From: Bacillota bacterium
GTDB taxonomy: Bacteria; Bacillota; Clostridia; Christensenellales; Aristaeellaceae
Direction of reading: 5' to 3'
DNA length: 42,058 nt
Assembly: GCA_023411395.1 (NCBI GenBank)
Contig: JAEYOV010000015.1
Coordinates: forward strand, 1-42,058
Each line of letters opens with the position of its first letter. Position 1 is the stretch's first letter. Position numbers and translations under genes: made by a program. Below, piece by piece: positions 1 through 7,304 of this stretch. Below the pieces are notes generated by a model. The model worked only from the letters and a program-made list of their open reading frames with translations, searched no databases and was not told where the DNA came from.

Positions 1-81
1 GTCTTACACGGCTTGCTGTGTTTCCTATCCCTGTTTTTCCTTCATTCCTCGCTCCTTGACACCGCTGTTTATTCTTCTATA

Positions 82-120
82 ACAAAAACTGTCGTGCTGG
101 AGAATTCTCTCCAGCACGAC
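82..120 (-). terminator. Hairpin with minus-strand T-run
   Basis: A perfect 13-bp stem (91-103 with 108-120, loop ATTC) is followed on the minus strand by AGTTTTTGTT. It fits an intrinsic terminator for leftward transcription from obg-yhbY, although it is 300 bases past the yhbY stop and also forms the first hairpin of the family-1 repeat. Confidence 0.5.
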
Positions 121-433
121 AGCCCCGATGTTTTTTCCTCGCGGCTACTTGAAAAACCTTCGGTTTTTACGGCCGTTTGCTCGGGCAAGGTAGGAATTTC
201 TGCGAAATTCCCGCGAAAATCACCGCACATGTCGCTGATTTTCGATCGCAATTGAAGGGCTTCGAAGCCGAAGCGCCGCCTGTGGCGGATGAAGCGAGGC
301 GAAGAAGGCTGGCGAAACAAGCAATACGAGCGACAGCGAGTAATGCGCCGATTGAGCCAGATGGAAAGCAGCCCTCCAATACCTCCCGGGGTTTGTTGAA
401 AGTCTGCAGCGTCCCCAGCCTGGCCGGGGGCGC
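91..433 (+). repeat. Family-1 intergenic hairpin repeat, copy 1 (long form)
   Basis: This gene-free left edge holds a string of hairpins that recurs at 18570-18823. In order it has a perfect 13-bp stem with an ATTC loop (91-120), an AAAACC-TTCG-GGTTTT hairpin near 150-170, a GGAATTT/AAATTCC stem near 192-210, a CGAAAATCA/TGATTTTCG stem near 215-246, arms TTGAAGGGC (about 252) and GCCCTCCAA (about 371) separated by roughly 110 bases absent from the other copy, and a closing GC-rich hairpin (409-433). The middle section is almost identical to copy 2, while the first and last stems have different sequences that still pair. It lies just past the yhbY stop codon. I see no credible gene in 1-437. 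Confidence 0.75.
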
Positions 434-437
434 TTGA

Positions 438-731
438 TTATTCAAAAAAAATTTTCTGCTTCTCCCGGCTCTGCCTGTAGATCACGAACCGGCTGCCGAT
501 GCACTGCACCGGCTCGGCCCCGGTCTGCTCGCACAACGCCTGGCAAGCTTCCCTCGCGTCCATAGGCGCGCCCTTTTGAACGCTGCACTTGATCAGTTCC
601 CTGGCTTCCAGGGCGTCGTAGGCCTGTTTGACGGTGTTGGGAAGGATGCCCTCCTTGCCGATGTACAGGATGGTGTCCATGGTGTTGGCCAGGTTGCGCA
701 GATGCGCACGCTGCTTGCTGGTAAGGCTCAT
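438..731 (-). CDS. yhbY: YhbY-type CRM-domain RNA-binding protein (ribosome assembly)
   Basis: A 97-residue single CRM domain protein, the usual size of YhbY/YqeI, which associates with the pre-50S ribosomal subunit. The N-terminal helix (SLTSKQRAHLR) and the GxxG loop (YIGKEGI, about residues 23-29) that contacts RNA are visible. I start at the ATG at 731, where homologues begin (MSLTSKQR). An AAAGGAG lies about 14 bases upstream, which is a long spacing. The start is 20 bases past the obg stop, so the two GTPase/ribosome-assembly genes form an operon (obg then yhbY), a common arrangement in Firmicutes. A frame continuing upstream into obg lacks conserved sequence and is unlikely to be used. 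Confidence 0.93.
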   Translation of the reverse strand: MSLTSKQRAHLRNLANTMDTILYIGKEGILPNTVKQAYDALEARELIKCSVQKGAPMDAREACQALCEQTGAEPVQCIGSRFVIYRQSREKQKIFFE

Positions 732-750
732 ATTTTTTTCTTTTGCTCCT

Positions 751-2019
751 TTATTCCACAAAATCAAATTCCATGTCCTCGATGCGCACGGTATCGCCTT
801 CTTTGGCTCCGGCATCCCGAAGCGCGTCGATCACGCCCATGCGCCGTAGTGTGCGGTGGAACCAGTTCATGCTTTCTTCCTCGCTGAAGTTCACGCTGTC
901 CAGGAGCCTTAACATGGCCGGGCCGGTGACATCGTATACCCCACCGGTTTTGGTGACGGTGAAGCCTTCCTTTTCCCCAATCTCAAGGGACATTTCCTCC
1001 ACTTCAAAGGGGGCGGGAGGCGGCAGGGTATTTAAAGCACGGCTTGTTTCATCCAGCAGTTCGTCAAATCCCTGCCGGGTGGCTGCGCTGACAGCAAACA
1101 CGGGAATGTCCTGCCCGGCCACATGTTCCCGCATGCGCTTTGCATTTTCCGCCGCGCCGGTAAGGTCGCACTTGTTGCAAACAATGATTTGGGGGCGCTT
1201 CGAAAGATCACCGTACCGGCTGAGTTCCCGGTTGATCTGTTCATAATCCTGAATAGGGTCGCGCCCCTCGCTGCCGGAAATGTCGATAACGTGCAAAAGC
1301 AGCCTGGTACGCTCCACATGGCGCAGAAAATCCAGCCCCAGCCCTACGCCTTCACTGGCTCCTTCCACAAGGCCCGGGATATCCGCCATTACAAAATCAT
1401 TGCCGTGGCGGCGGACAATGCCAAGGTTGGGCGTCAACGTGGTAAAGTGGTAGTTGGCAATCTTGGGCCGGGCGGCGGTAACCACCGACAAAATGGTGCT
1501 TTTGCCCACATTGGGGTAGCCCACAAGCCCCACATCGGCAATGGTCTTCAGTTCCAGTTGAAAGGTGCGGACCTCTGTTTTCACGCCGGGCTTGGCAAAG
1601 TTGGGTGCCTGGCGGGTGGGCGTGGCAAAGTGGCTGTTGCCCCATCCGCCCCGGCCGCCTTTTAAAAGCACCTTTTCCTGGCCGGCCAGGAACATGTCCG
1701 CCACCACGGCTCCGCTTTGCGCGTCCTTGACCACGGTACCTACCGGTACCTTGATGATGAGGCTTTCGCCTTTTTTGCCCGTGCAGCGGCTTGACGCGCC
1801 GTCGGCGCCGTTTTCGGCGGTGTACTTCGTTTTGTAGCGGAAATCCAAAAGGGTGTGCATGTTGCCGTCGGCCAGCAATATCACATCGCCGCCCACGCCG
1901 CCGTCGCCACCGTCCGGGCCGCCGTTTAAAACAAACTTCTCCCGGTGAAAGGAAACACAGCCGTTGCCGCCGTTGCCGGCCTTGGCCGTGATGGTTACAT
2001 GGTCTACAAAAAGGGACAT
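751..2019 (-). CDS. obg: GTPase Obg (CgtA family)
   Basis: A 422-residue GTPase involved in late 50S assembly and stress signalling. It has the glycine-rich Obg fold at about 1-158 (GNGGNG, GGPDGGDGGVGGDV), a G domain with Walker A GYPNVGKST, switch II DIPGLVEGA and NKCD base-recognition motif, and a C-terminal OCT domain at about 345-422 (VTKTGGVYDVTG). Full length for the family. The ATG at 2019 is preceded by GGCAGGAGGAG; an in-frame ATG six codons upstream overlaps that ribosome binding site and is rejected. In many Firmicutes rplU-rpmA precede obg; here nth is the upstream neighbour and a promoter of its own lies at 2068-2073. Confidence 0.97.
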   Translation of the reverse strand: MSLFVDHVTITAKAGNGGNGCVSFHREKFVLNGGPDGGDGGVGGDVILLADGNMHTLLDFRYKTKYTAENGADGASSRCTGKKGESLIIKVPVGTVVKDAQSGAVVADMFLAGQEKVLLKGGRGGWGNSHFATPTRQAPNFAKPGVKTEVRTFQLELKTIADVGLVGYPNVGKSTILSVVTAARPKIANYHFTTLTPNLGIVRRHGNDFVMADIPGLVEGASEGVGLGLDFLRHVERTRLLLHVIDISGSEGRDPIQDYEQINRELSRYGDLSKRPQIIVCNKCDLTGAAENAKRMREHVAGQDIPVFAVSAATRQGFDELLDETSRALNTLPPPAPFEVEEMSLEIGEKEGFTVTKTGGVYDVTGPAMLRLLDSVNFSEEESMNWFHRTLRRMGVIDALRDAGAKEGDTVRIEDMEFDFVE

Positions 2020-2067
2020 GTGCTCCTCCTGCCTCAATAGCCAAACTTTTCATGCCATAGCTTTTCC

Positions 2068-2073
2068 ATTATA
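2068..2073 (-). promoter_or_regulatory. -10 element (TATAAT) for obg-yhbY
   Basis: On the minus strand a perfect TATAAT lies about 50 bases upstream of the obg start. The hexamer 17 bases further upstream (TTTCCC) is a poor -35. It sits between the nth terminator hairpin and obg, so obg-yhbY probably have their own transcript. Confidence 0.5.
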
Positions 2074-2117
2074 ACATGAAAAGAAACGGTGGGAAAGGGA
2101 CGGCGCAAACGAATGAC

Positions 2118-2164
2118 ATGAAAATAGCAGGAAGGGGACTTTTTGTAAAAATTCCCCTTCCTGC
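2118..2164 (-). terminator. Terminator downstream of nth
   Basis: The arms GCAGGAAGGGGA (2128-2139) and TCCCCTTCCTGC (2153-2164) pair perfectly, and an inner TTTTT/AAAAA extends the stem. On the minus strand the stem is followed by TATTTTC. It lies about 30 bases past the nth stop. Confidence 0.6.
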
Positions 2165-2195
2165 ACCCATCCCCGAAAAACTTCATCAGGGAGAC

Positions 2196-2861
2196 TCAGG
2201 CTTCCTTTGCGGCGGCAGACGCTTTGCCAGCCGCCTTTTTCAGGGTTTTGTAATACCGGCACAGCGAATTCAGCGTGCAGCCTTCGCAATCCGGCCTTTG
2301 GGCGTGGCACACCCGGCGGCCGTGAAAGATGAGCCAGTGGTGGGCGTCACGCCAGTCCGCCTTGGGGATGGCCTTTTGAAGCTGCCTTTCCGTTTCCGTA
2401 ACCGTACTGGCGGTAACCAGCCCCAGGCGGTTGCTGACCCTGAACACATGGGTATCCACCGCGATGGCGGGGATATTGAAGGCGTTGGCCAAGACCACAT
2501 TGGCGGTTTTACGGCCTACCCCCGGCAGTTTGGTCAGTTCCGCCATGGTGTCAGGCACCTGGCCGCCGTGTTGGGTGACCAACGCCCGGCAAGCCATGAC
2601 GATATTACCGGCCTTGCTTTTAAAGCCGCAGCTTTTGACCATGGGGTACAGTTCCTCCGGCGTGGCGGCGGCCATGGCAAGCGCATCGGGATAAGCGGCA
2701 AACACGGCGGGAGTAACCTTGTTCACCTGCTTGTCGGTGCACTGGGCCGAAAGGATGGTGGCCACCAGCGTTTCGTAAGGGTTGCTGAAGTCCAGCTCCG
2801 GTTTGGGTTGGGGGTACAGGCGGGCAAGCTCCGCCAGGATGGCCTTCTTGGAAACGGGCAT
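2196..2861 (-). CDS. nth: Endonuclease III (DNA glycosylase/AP lyase)
   Basis: A 221-residue base-excision-repair enzyme that removes oxidised pyrimidines. The helix-hairpin-helix LPGVGRKTANVV carries the catalytic lysine (K118), and VDTHVFR carries the catalytic aspartate (D136). The C-terminal C-x6-C-x2-C-x5-C set (from about residue 184) is the [4Fe-4S] cluster ligand pattern. The length is normal, with an alanine/lysine-rich tail. Start at ATG 2861 with AGGAGG eight bases upstream. The gene lies 33 bases past the ECF S-component gene, so the two may be co-transcribed, and a terminator follows. Confidence 0.97.
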   Translation of the reverse strand: MPVSKKAILAELARLYPQPKPELDFSNPYETLVATILSAQCTDKQVNKVTPAVFAAYPDALAMAAATPEELYPMVKSCGFKSKAGNIVMACRALVTQHGGQVPDTMAELTKLPGVGRKTANVVLANAFNIPAIAVDTHVFRVSNRLGLVTASTVTETERQLQKAIPKADWRDAHHWLIFHGRRVCHAQRPDCEGCTLNSLCRYYKTLKKAAGKASAAAKEA

Positions 2862-2894
2862 GGGGAGACCTCCTATGGGAAAATTCCGTATGCG

Positions 2895-3455
2895 TCAGGA
2901 TTCAAACCCGCGCATGGACGCGGGAAGGCGCTTGAACAGCAAGGCTGTTTCCATCAGCAGCAGTACGTTTACAGGGAGCTGGGCAATGTTCTTTGCAAGG
3001 CGCAACGGGAACATGGCCAGGAAAGCCTTTCCCTGTAAAATGGACAGCCAAAGTGTATTGAGCAAAAGGTAGCACACGATGGTGACCAGCAATTCGCATA
3101 TGAGCAGCCTGAACCAGACGGCTTTTGAGGAAAATGCAAATCCCTTGTACGCCCTGTGCAAAAAAAAGCCGTAAAAAAGGCCGATAGCCATATTGGTTAC
3201 GGTGAAGCCGGGGAAATAAGAACCGCCCGTGGGAAAAACAAAAAAACCCACCACATCCCCCAGCCCGCCCACCAGGGCACCGGGGACGGGGCCGAGCAGC
3301 ATGGAAGCGGCGGCGATGGGCAAAAAAGTAAAGCTGATGCGCAGCCAGGGGAATACATTGATGGTGAGAAAGCGCGTGACGACTTGAAGCGCGATGAGTA
3401 TGGCCATCAGGGTCAGAACTTGTGGCCTGGCAAATGAACGCAAAGACTTTTGCAT
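2895..3455 (-). CDS. folT: ECF transporter S component, FolT-like (probable folate uptake)
   Basis: A 186-residue, six-helix membrane protein of the energy-coupling-factor substrate-binding type. The segment RISFTFLPIAAASMLLGP followed by a GALVGGLGDVVG-type stretch, and a late FTVTNMAIG helix, match the folate (FolT) subgroup as I know it, so folate is the best guess for the substrate. It would need the shared EcfA/EcfA'/EcfT module, which is not in this window. Start at ATG 3455 with AAAGGAGGAT. The ribosome binding site directly abuts an 8-bp hairpin, and further folded sequence lies upstream (see leader). Substrate assignment is by resemblance only. Confidence 0.82.
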   Translation of the reverse strand: MQKSLRSFARPQVLTLMAILIALQVVTRFLTINVFPWLRISFTFLPIAAASMLLGPVPGALVGGLGDVVGFFVFPTGGSYFPGFTVTNMAIGLFYGFFLHRAYKGFAFSSKAVWFRLLICELLVTIVCYLLLNTLWLSILQGKAFLAMFPLRLAKNIAQLPVNVLLLMETALLFKRLPASMRGFES

Positions 3456-3470
3456 GGGACATCCTCCTTT

Positions 3471-3589
3471 CGAATCTTGGGGAAAACCAAAAAAGATTCG
3501 CTAGGGGCGCCCATGGCATGAAGCAGTGGGATGCGGCTGAGGAATACCGGAATATTCCCTTGGGCACCGCACAGAAGGGAAACCCCTTC
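3471..3589 (-). promoter_or_regulatory. Structured 5' leader of the ECF S-component gene
   Basis: On the minus strand the leader can form, in order, a GAAGGG/CCCTTC hairpin (3574-3589), a TGCGG/CCGCA outer stem (3532-3571) enclosing GGAATA/TATTCC (3541-3558), and a CGAATCTT/AAGATTCG hairpin (3471-3500) that touches the AAAGGAGG ribosome binding site. I could not match it to the tetrahydrofolate, TPP, FMN or preQ1 aptamers. The rest of 3456-3863 holds only the promoter for icd. Confidence 0.4.
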
Positions 3590-3790
3590 CGTTTCGTTTC
3601 ATGACAACTCCCCGTTCATGAACACTTGACGCGCCCAAGCCTACTCTGCCTTACACGAATCACGCAGGGCCGCTGCGTGATGCCATTGTACCGCATTTCG
3701 ACAACCTCCGCAAGGCCCATCCGGTGAAACTTGCCGGCCACCGGGAGCCTTACTGGAGCCTTATTGGATGTTCTTTTGTTGTTCCAGCCC

Positions 3791-3820
3791 TTGCCCAATC
3801 CATGTAAGAGCGGGTAGAAT
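3791..3820 (+). promoter_or_regulatory. Promoter for icd
   Basis: TTGCCC (3791-3796), an 18-base spacer and TAGAAT (3815-3820). The start site would be near 3827, about 37 bases before the icd start codon. Confidence 0.55.
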
Positions 3821-3863
3821 AATATGAATACACCCGCCCGGCGGGAAAAGGATGGATGGTTTC

Positions 3864-5057
3864 ATGCAGAAGATTCCCATGAAAACACCGCTTGTGGAAA
3901 TGGACGGCGACGAAATGACCCGCATCCTCTGGCAGCGCATTAAGGAGCTTCTGCTGCTTCCCCATATCGATCTGAAAACGGAATACTATGATCTTGGCCT
4001 TCCCATGCGGGATCAAACGGAGGACCAGGTGACCTATGACAGCGCCATGGCCACGAAAAAATACGGCGTGGCGGTGAAATGCGCCACCATTACCCCCAAC
4101 GCCCAGCGGGTGAAGGAGTACTCCCTAAAAAAGATGTGGAAAAGCCCCAACGCCACCATCCGGGCAATTTTGGATGGCACGGTGTTCCGCGCTCCCGTAC
4201 TGGTGAAGGGCATCAGCCCCACCGTGCGCACCTGGAAAGCGCCCATCACCATCGCCCGCCACGCGTACGGCGATATCTATAAAAATGTGGAGATGCAGGT
4301 GATGGGCCCCGGCAAGGCTGAGCTTGTGTTCACCGGCACGGACGGCCATCAGATAAGGGCCGAGGTGTTTGATTTTGAGGGGCCGGGGGTTTTGCAGGCG
4401 GTGCACAACCTGCAAAGCTCCATTGAGGCCTTTGCCCATTCGTGCTTTAAGTACGCCCTGTCCATCCGCCAGGACATTTGGTTCTCCACCAAGGACACCA
4501 TCTCCAAAACGTATGACCACAGGTTCAAGGACATCTTCCAGGAGATTTTTGACGCGGAGTATAAGGATGCCTTCGCTAAGGCGGGCATTGAATATTTCTA
4601 TACACTCATCGATGACGCGGTGGCCAGGGTCATGCGCAGCCCCGGGGGATTCATCTGGGCGTGCAAAAACTACGACGGCGACGTGATGAGCGACATGATC
4701 GCCACGGCCTTCGGCTCCCTGGCCATGATGACAAGCGTGCTCGTTTCCCCCGATGGCGTGTTCGAGTATGAGGCCGCCCACGGCACCGTGACAAGACATT
4801 ACTACAAATATTTGAAAGGCGAGGAGACCAGCACCAACCCCGTTGCCACCATTTTTGCCTGGACCGGCGCGCTGCGCAAGCGCGGGGAGCTGGACGGACT
4901 CACTGAATTGCAGGCTTTTGCGGACAGGCTGGAAAAAGCCACCCTCGATACCATCGAGGGCGGCGTGATGACAAAGGACCTGGCATCGCTGTTTGAGGGG
5001 GAGAAAAGGGGCGTCAGCAGCGAAGCGTTTTTAAAGGCTGTGGCGGAAAGGCTGTAA
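3864..5057 (+). CDS. icd: Isocitrate dehydrogenase, NADP-dependent, type II (dimeric)
   Basis: A 397-residue enzyme converting isocitrate to 2-oxoglutarate and CO2 with NADP+. It belongs to the eukaryote-like subgroup: TPLVEMDGDEMTRILW near the N-terminus, KCATITPNAQRVKEY and SPNATIRAILDGTVFR for substrate binding, the isocitrate/isopropylmalate dehydrogenase signature NYDGDVMSDMIATAFGS from residue 269, and EAAHGTVTRHYYKY for the cofactor. I use ATG 3864, which has AAAGGA at a good distance; an ATG at 3852 overlaps that site. Monocistronic, between a promoter and a terminator. No citrate synthase or aconitase gene is adjacent. It probably supplies 2-oxoglutarate and NADPH for biosynthesis. 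Confidence 0.95.
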   Translation: MQKIPMKTPLVEMDGDEMTRILWQRIKELLLLPHIDLKTEYYDLGLPMRDQTEDQVTYDSAMATKKYGVAVKCATITPNAQRVKEYSLKKMWKSPNATIRAILDGTVFRAPVLVKGISPTVRTWKAPITIARHAYGDIYKNVEMQVMGPGKAELVFTGTDGHQIRAEVFDFEGPGVLQAVHNLQSSIEAFAHSCFKYALSIRQDIWFSTKDTISKTYDHRFKDIFQEIFDAEYKDAFAKAGIEYFYTLIDDAVARVMRSPGGFIWACKNYDGDVMSDMIATAFGSLAMMTSVLVSPDGVFEYEAAHGTVTRHYYKYLKGEETSTNPVATIFAWTGALRKRGELDGLTELQAFADRLEKATLDTIEGGVMTKDLASLFEGEKRGVSSEAFLKAVAERL

Positions 5058-5122
5058 AGCGAAATTCCGAATACTCGTCCCACGCCCTGTTTTCAGGGCA
5101 GCAGTGCAAAGTGCTCCGCATC

Positions 5123-5170
5123 AAGCCCGGACAGGAAAGCAACCATTTCCGCGGTCCGGGCTTTTGTCTT
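5123..5170 (+). terminator. Terminator of icd
   Basis: The arms AAGCCCGGAC (5123-5132) and GTCCGGGCTT (5154-5163), with an inner GGAAA/TTTCC, are followed by TTGTCTTAT on the plus strand. It also separates icd from the convergent TraX-like gene. Confidence 0.75.
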
Positions 5171-5173
5171 ATA

Positions 5174-5968
5174 TTATCCCGGCAGGCCCGCGAACAAGTT
5201 CCGGAGCCACAGCTCGATCGTGCCGCGGTAGCGGATGGCCGCGATGACCGCCAGGTGCAGCGGATAGGCGGAGTACCCCAGCCACTTGGGCAGCCTGAAA
5301 CGGGTGTTGGTGGGAATCAGGATCAGGGGCAGCGCCATCCAGCACAGGGCCTGGGTCCGGAAGAAGGGACTTATGACATCGTTAAGCAGGGGAATATCGA
5401 AAATAGGCAGCCTCCAGCCGAAAAAGCTGGTATGCGGGCTCCCCCCGCTCCAGATAACCGTATAGGACAGGAAAGCCGCGAGCAAGGCCACGCGGCTTTT
5501 CCGTGTTGCATACAGCAGCAAAATGAAAAACACGCCTTGCGCGCCATAGTCGGGCTTTAGCGCGGAGCCCAGTACCACCGCCAGAACGGGGCCCCATACG
5601 TGGCTCCAATGCTTTTGTTCCTTGATAGCGATCATGCCCAAAAGTCCAAGCAGAAGCGTTAAAAAGATATTGGGCTCTACCCAGGTATGATTCAGGCCCA
5701 GCATATAAAACGGCTGGGCTATAAGCCCCACAACGGCGATGCGTAACGCATAGCGCCAGACATCTCTGGTATATTCCGACCCCACCACCAGGCACCAGGC
5801 GTACAGGGGGAAGGCGATGCGGCCAAGGATGCGCATTTCCGGAATATTGAAAAAAAACATCTTGCCCGTGTGATCGATGATCATGAAAACAAGCGCCAGC
5901 AGCTTTAAAAGCCCGGTGTCCGTATTCCCCTGGATCAGGGATGACTGAGTTTCCTCTTTACGGCTCAT
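5174..5968 (-). CDS. TraX family integral membrane protein
   Basis: A 264-residue polytopic membrane protein with about eight hydrophobic helices. The TraX signatures LKLLALVFMIIDHTGKMF (about 20-37) and LGRIAFPLYAWCLVVG (about 48-63) are clear. The founding member acetylates F-pilin, but chromosomal Firmicutes members have no assigned substrate, and the fold resembles membrane acyltransferases. No conjugation genes lie nearby, so a pilin role is unlikely. Start at ATG 5968 with GGGAGG seven bases upstream. It stands alone between the icd terminator and the divergent PDZ gene. Confidence 0.85.
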   Translation of the reverse strand: MSRKEETQSSLIQGNTDTGLLKLLALVFMIIDHTGKMFFFNIPEMRILGRIAFPLYAWCLVVGSEYTRDVWRYALRIAVVGLIAQPFYMLGLNHTWVEPNIFLTLLLGLLGMIAIKEQKHWSHVWGPVLAVVLGSALKPDYGAQGVFFILLLYATRKSRVALLAAFLSYTVIWSGGSPHTSFFGWRLPIFDIPLLNDVISPFFRTQALCWMALPLILIPTNTRFRLPKWLGYSAYPLHLAVIAAIRYRGTIELWLRNLFAGLPG

Positions 5969-6048
5969 TGAATCGCCTCCCGATGTTTTCCATTATAGCA
6001 TGGCAAAAGAGTGGGAACAAGCTTCCTTCAATCAGGATTCAATGCATG

Positions 6049-6080
6049 TTCAAATACACGTCACTTTCTTTTTTTATAAT
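6049..6080 (+). promoter_or_regulatory. Promoter for the PDZ gene
   Basis: A perfect TATAAT (6075-6080) lies 30 bases before the start codon. The best upstream match, TTCAAA (6049-6054), is 20 bases away, longer than usual, so only the -10 is convincing. Confidence 0.45.
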
Positions 6081-6110
6081 GGTCTTGCTCAAGGAAGCGA
6101 GGTGGCGAAA

Positions 6111-6581
6111 ATGCGCGGGCGCATCATGCCGTGGGTTTTCACAATTGCCGCGGTGCTTCTTCTGTCCTTGGGGATCATGCGCTTGTCAAGGCCCGGGCCC
6201 GACGCGATGCTTTCCCCCGCGGAGGGAAACAATAAGGCCCGGCCGGAGAATAACAAGGCTGCCCAATGGGAACGGGATGAAAGCGATTTGGGCATGGTCC
6301 TGCTGGATATTTCTACGCGGCAGGCGGCTTTGGCCTTTCATGTGCCCGCTCCGGGGGTGTATGTGCTGTCAGTGGCAAGGTTAAGCCCGGCCGACCTGGC
6401 GGGCATTCAGCCGGGGGATCACATCGCGGCTTTGAATGGCGCGCAGGTCTTAAGCGCGGAGGAACTGACAACGGCGCTTGGCAGGATGAAGGACGGGGAC
6501 ACGGCGGAGCTTGTCATTCGCCGCGGGCAGGAAAGGCTTACATTGACGCTTAAGATCGAAGCGGCCACGGAGCGGCTGTAG
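6111..6581 (+). CDS. Membrane-anchored PDZ-domain protein
   Basis: A 156-residue protein with an N-terminal membrane anchor (PWVFTIAAVLLLSLGI, about residues 7-22), a polar linker, and one PDZ domain at about 70-150 (VYVLSVARLSPADLAGIQPGD, then ALGRMKDGDTAELVIRRG). The PDZ resembles those of HtrA/CtpA/SpoIVB proteases, but no protease domain is present. It probably acts outside the membrane as a peptide-binding adaptor. The start at ATG 6111 follows GCGAGGTGG; upstream in-frame codons precede the predicted transcription start. It is followed by a two-component pair 51 bases on, so it may help sense envelope state for that kinase (inference). Confidence 0.75.
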   Translation: MRGRIMPWVFTIAAVLLLSLGIMRLSRPGPDAMLSPAEGNNKARPENNKAAQWERDESDLGMVLLDISTRQAALAFHVPAPGVYVLSVARLSPADLAGIQPGDHIAALNGAQVLSAEELTTALGRMKDGDTAELVIRRGQERLTLTLKIEAATERL

Positions 6582-6582
6582 C

Positions 6583-6611
6583 TTGCCAACGCTCCGGCAT
6601 TTTTGTATACT
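6583..6611 (+). promoter_or_regulatory. Internal promoter for the two-component genes
   Basis: TTGCCA (6583-6588), a 17-base spacer and TATACT (6606-6611), starting right after the PDZ stop codon. Transcription near 6618 would leave a leader of about 15 bases that contains only AAGGGG before the ATG at 6633. Confidence 0.7.
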
Positions 6612-6632
6612 GGGGACAAGGGGATGGAACGC

Positions 6633-7304
6633 ATGAAAATACTGGTGGTGGACGACGAGGCCCGCATCCGTGAGTTGATCAAAAAGTACGCCGTGTTTGA
6701 GGGCTTTGAGGTTTGCGAGGCGGAAAACGGCATGCAGGCGGTGGAGGCCGCCCGCAGGCAGGATTTTGACCTGATCATTCTGGATGTGATGATGCCGGAG
6801 CTGGACGGCTTTTCCGCCTTAAGGGAGATACGCAAGGAATCGCAGGTACCGGTGATCATGCTTTCCGCACGGGGCGAGGAATACGACAGGATTCATGGCT
6901 TTGAACTCGGGGTGGACGATTATGTGGTGAAGCCCTTTTCCCCCAAGGAGCTGATGATGCGCGCGGCCGCGGTTGTAAAGCGCAGCCGAAGGGAAGACGG
7001 CAGCGCCCGGGAAGTGGTTCAAATCGGCGGCATCACCGTGGATTTTACCGCCCGCAGGGTTTTGGTGGACGGGGAAAATGCCGATCTTTCGCCCAAGGAA
7101 TACGATCTTTTGTTTTATATGGTGCGCAACCGGGGCATTGCCTTAAGCCGGGAAAAGCTGATCACCCAGGTGTGGGGGTATGATTTTTTCGGCGATGACC
7201 GCACGCTGGATACCCACATCAAGCTATTGCGCAGGCAACTGGGCAAGTATGCCGGGTGCATCGTAACGCTCAGAGGGGTGGGATACCGCTTTGAAAACGC
7301 CTGA
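6633..7304 (+). CDS. Response regulator, OmpR/PhoB family
   Basis: A 223-residue two-domain regulator. The receiver domain (about 1-115) has the acidic pair in VVDDE, phospho-acceptor D51 in ILDVMMP, the conserved serine in MLSARG and the lysine in VVKPFSP. The C-terminal winged helix (about 130-222) shows the OmpR-type YDLLFYMVRNRG, DDRTLDTHIKLLRRQLG and LRGVGYRFE. I prefer ATG 6633 because AAGGGG sits 10 bases away; ATG 6624 is one base from that motif. It overlaps the kinase gene by 14 bases and is its likely partner. The closest known group would be PhoP/ResD-like envelope regulators; targets cannot be read here. Confidence 0.95.
   Translation: MKILVVDDEARIRELIKKYAVFEGFEVCEAENGMQAVEAARRQDFDLIILDVMMPELDGFSALREIRKESQVPVIMLSARGEEYDRIHGFELGVDDYVVKPFSPKELMMRAAAVVKRSRREDGSAREVVQIGGITVDFTARRVLVDGENADLSPKEYDLLFYMVRNRGIALSREKLITQVWGYDFFGDDRTLDTHIKLLRRQLGKYAGCIVTLRGVGYRFENA

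Noticed and set aside
91..433. CRISPR array at the left-edge repeats
   Set aside because: The repeated units are different hairpins, not one repeat with spacers; no cas genes are present.
3559..3575. TGGGCACCGCA on the plus strand, like the T-box antiterminator core
   Set aside because: It has one base too many between TGG and ACCGC, there is no stem I specifier region, and the downstream gene (icd) is not an amino-acid gene.
3510..3600. Possible cobalamin riboswitch upstream of the FolT-like gene
   Set aside because: Only loose resemblance; the AGTCAGGAGACCTGCC-type B12 box and the GCCACTG motif are absent.
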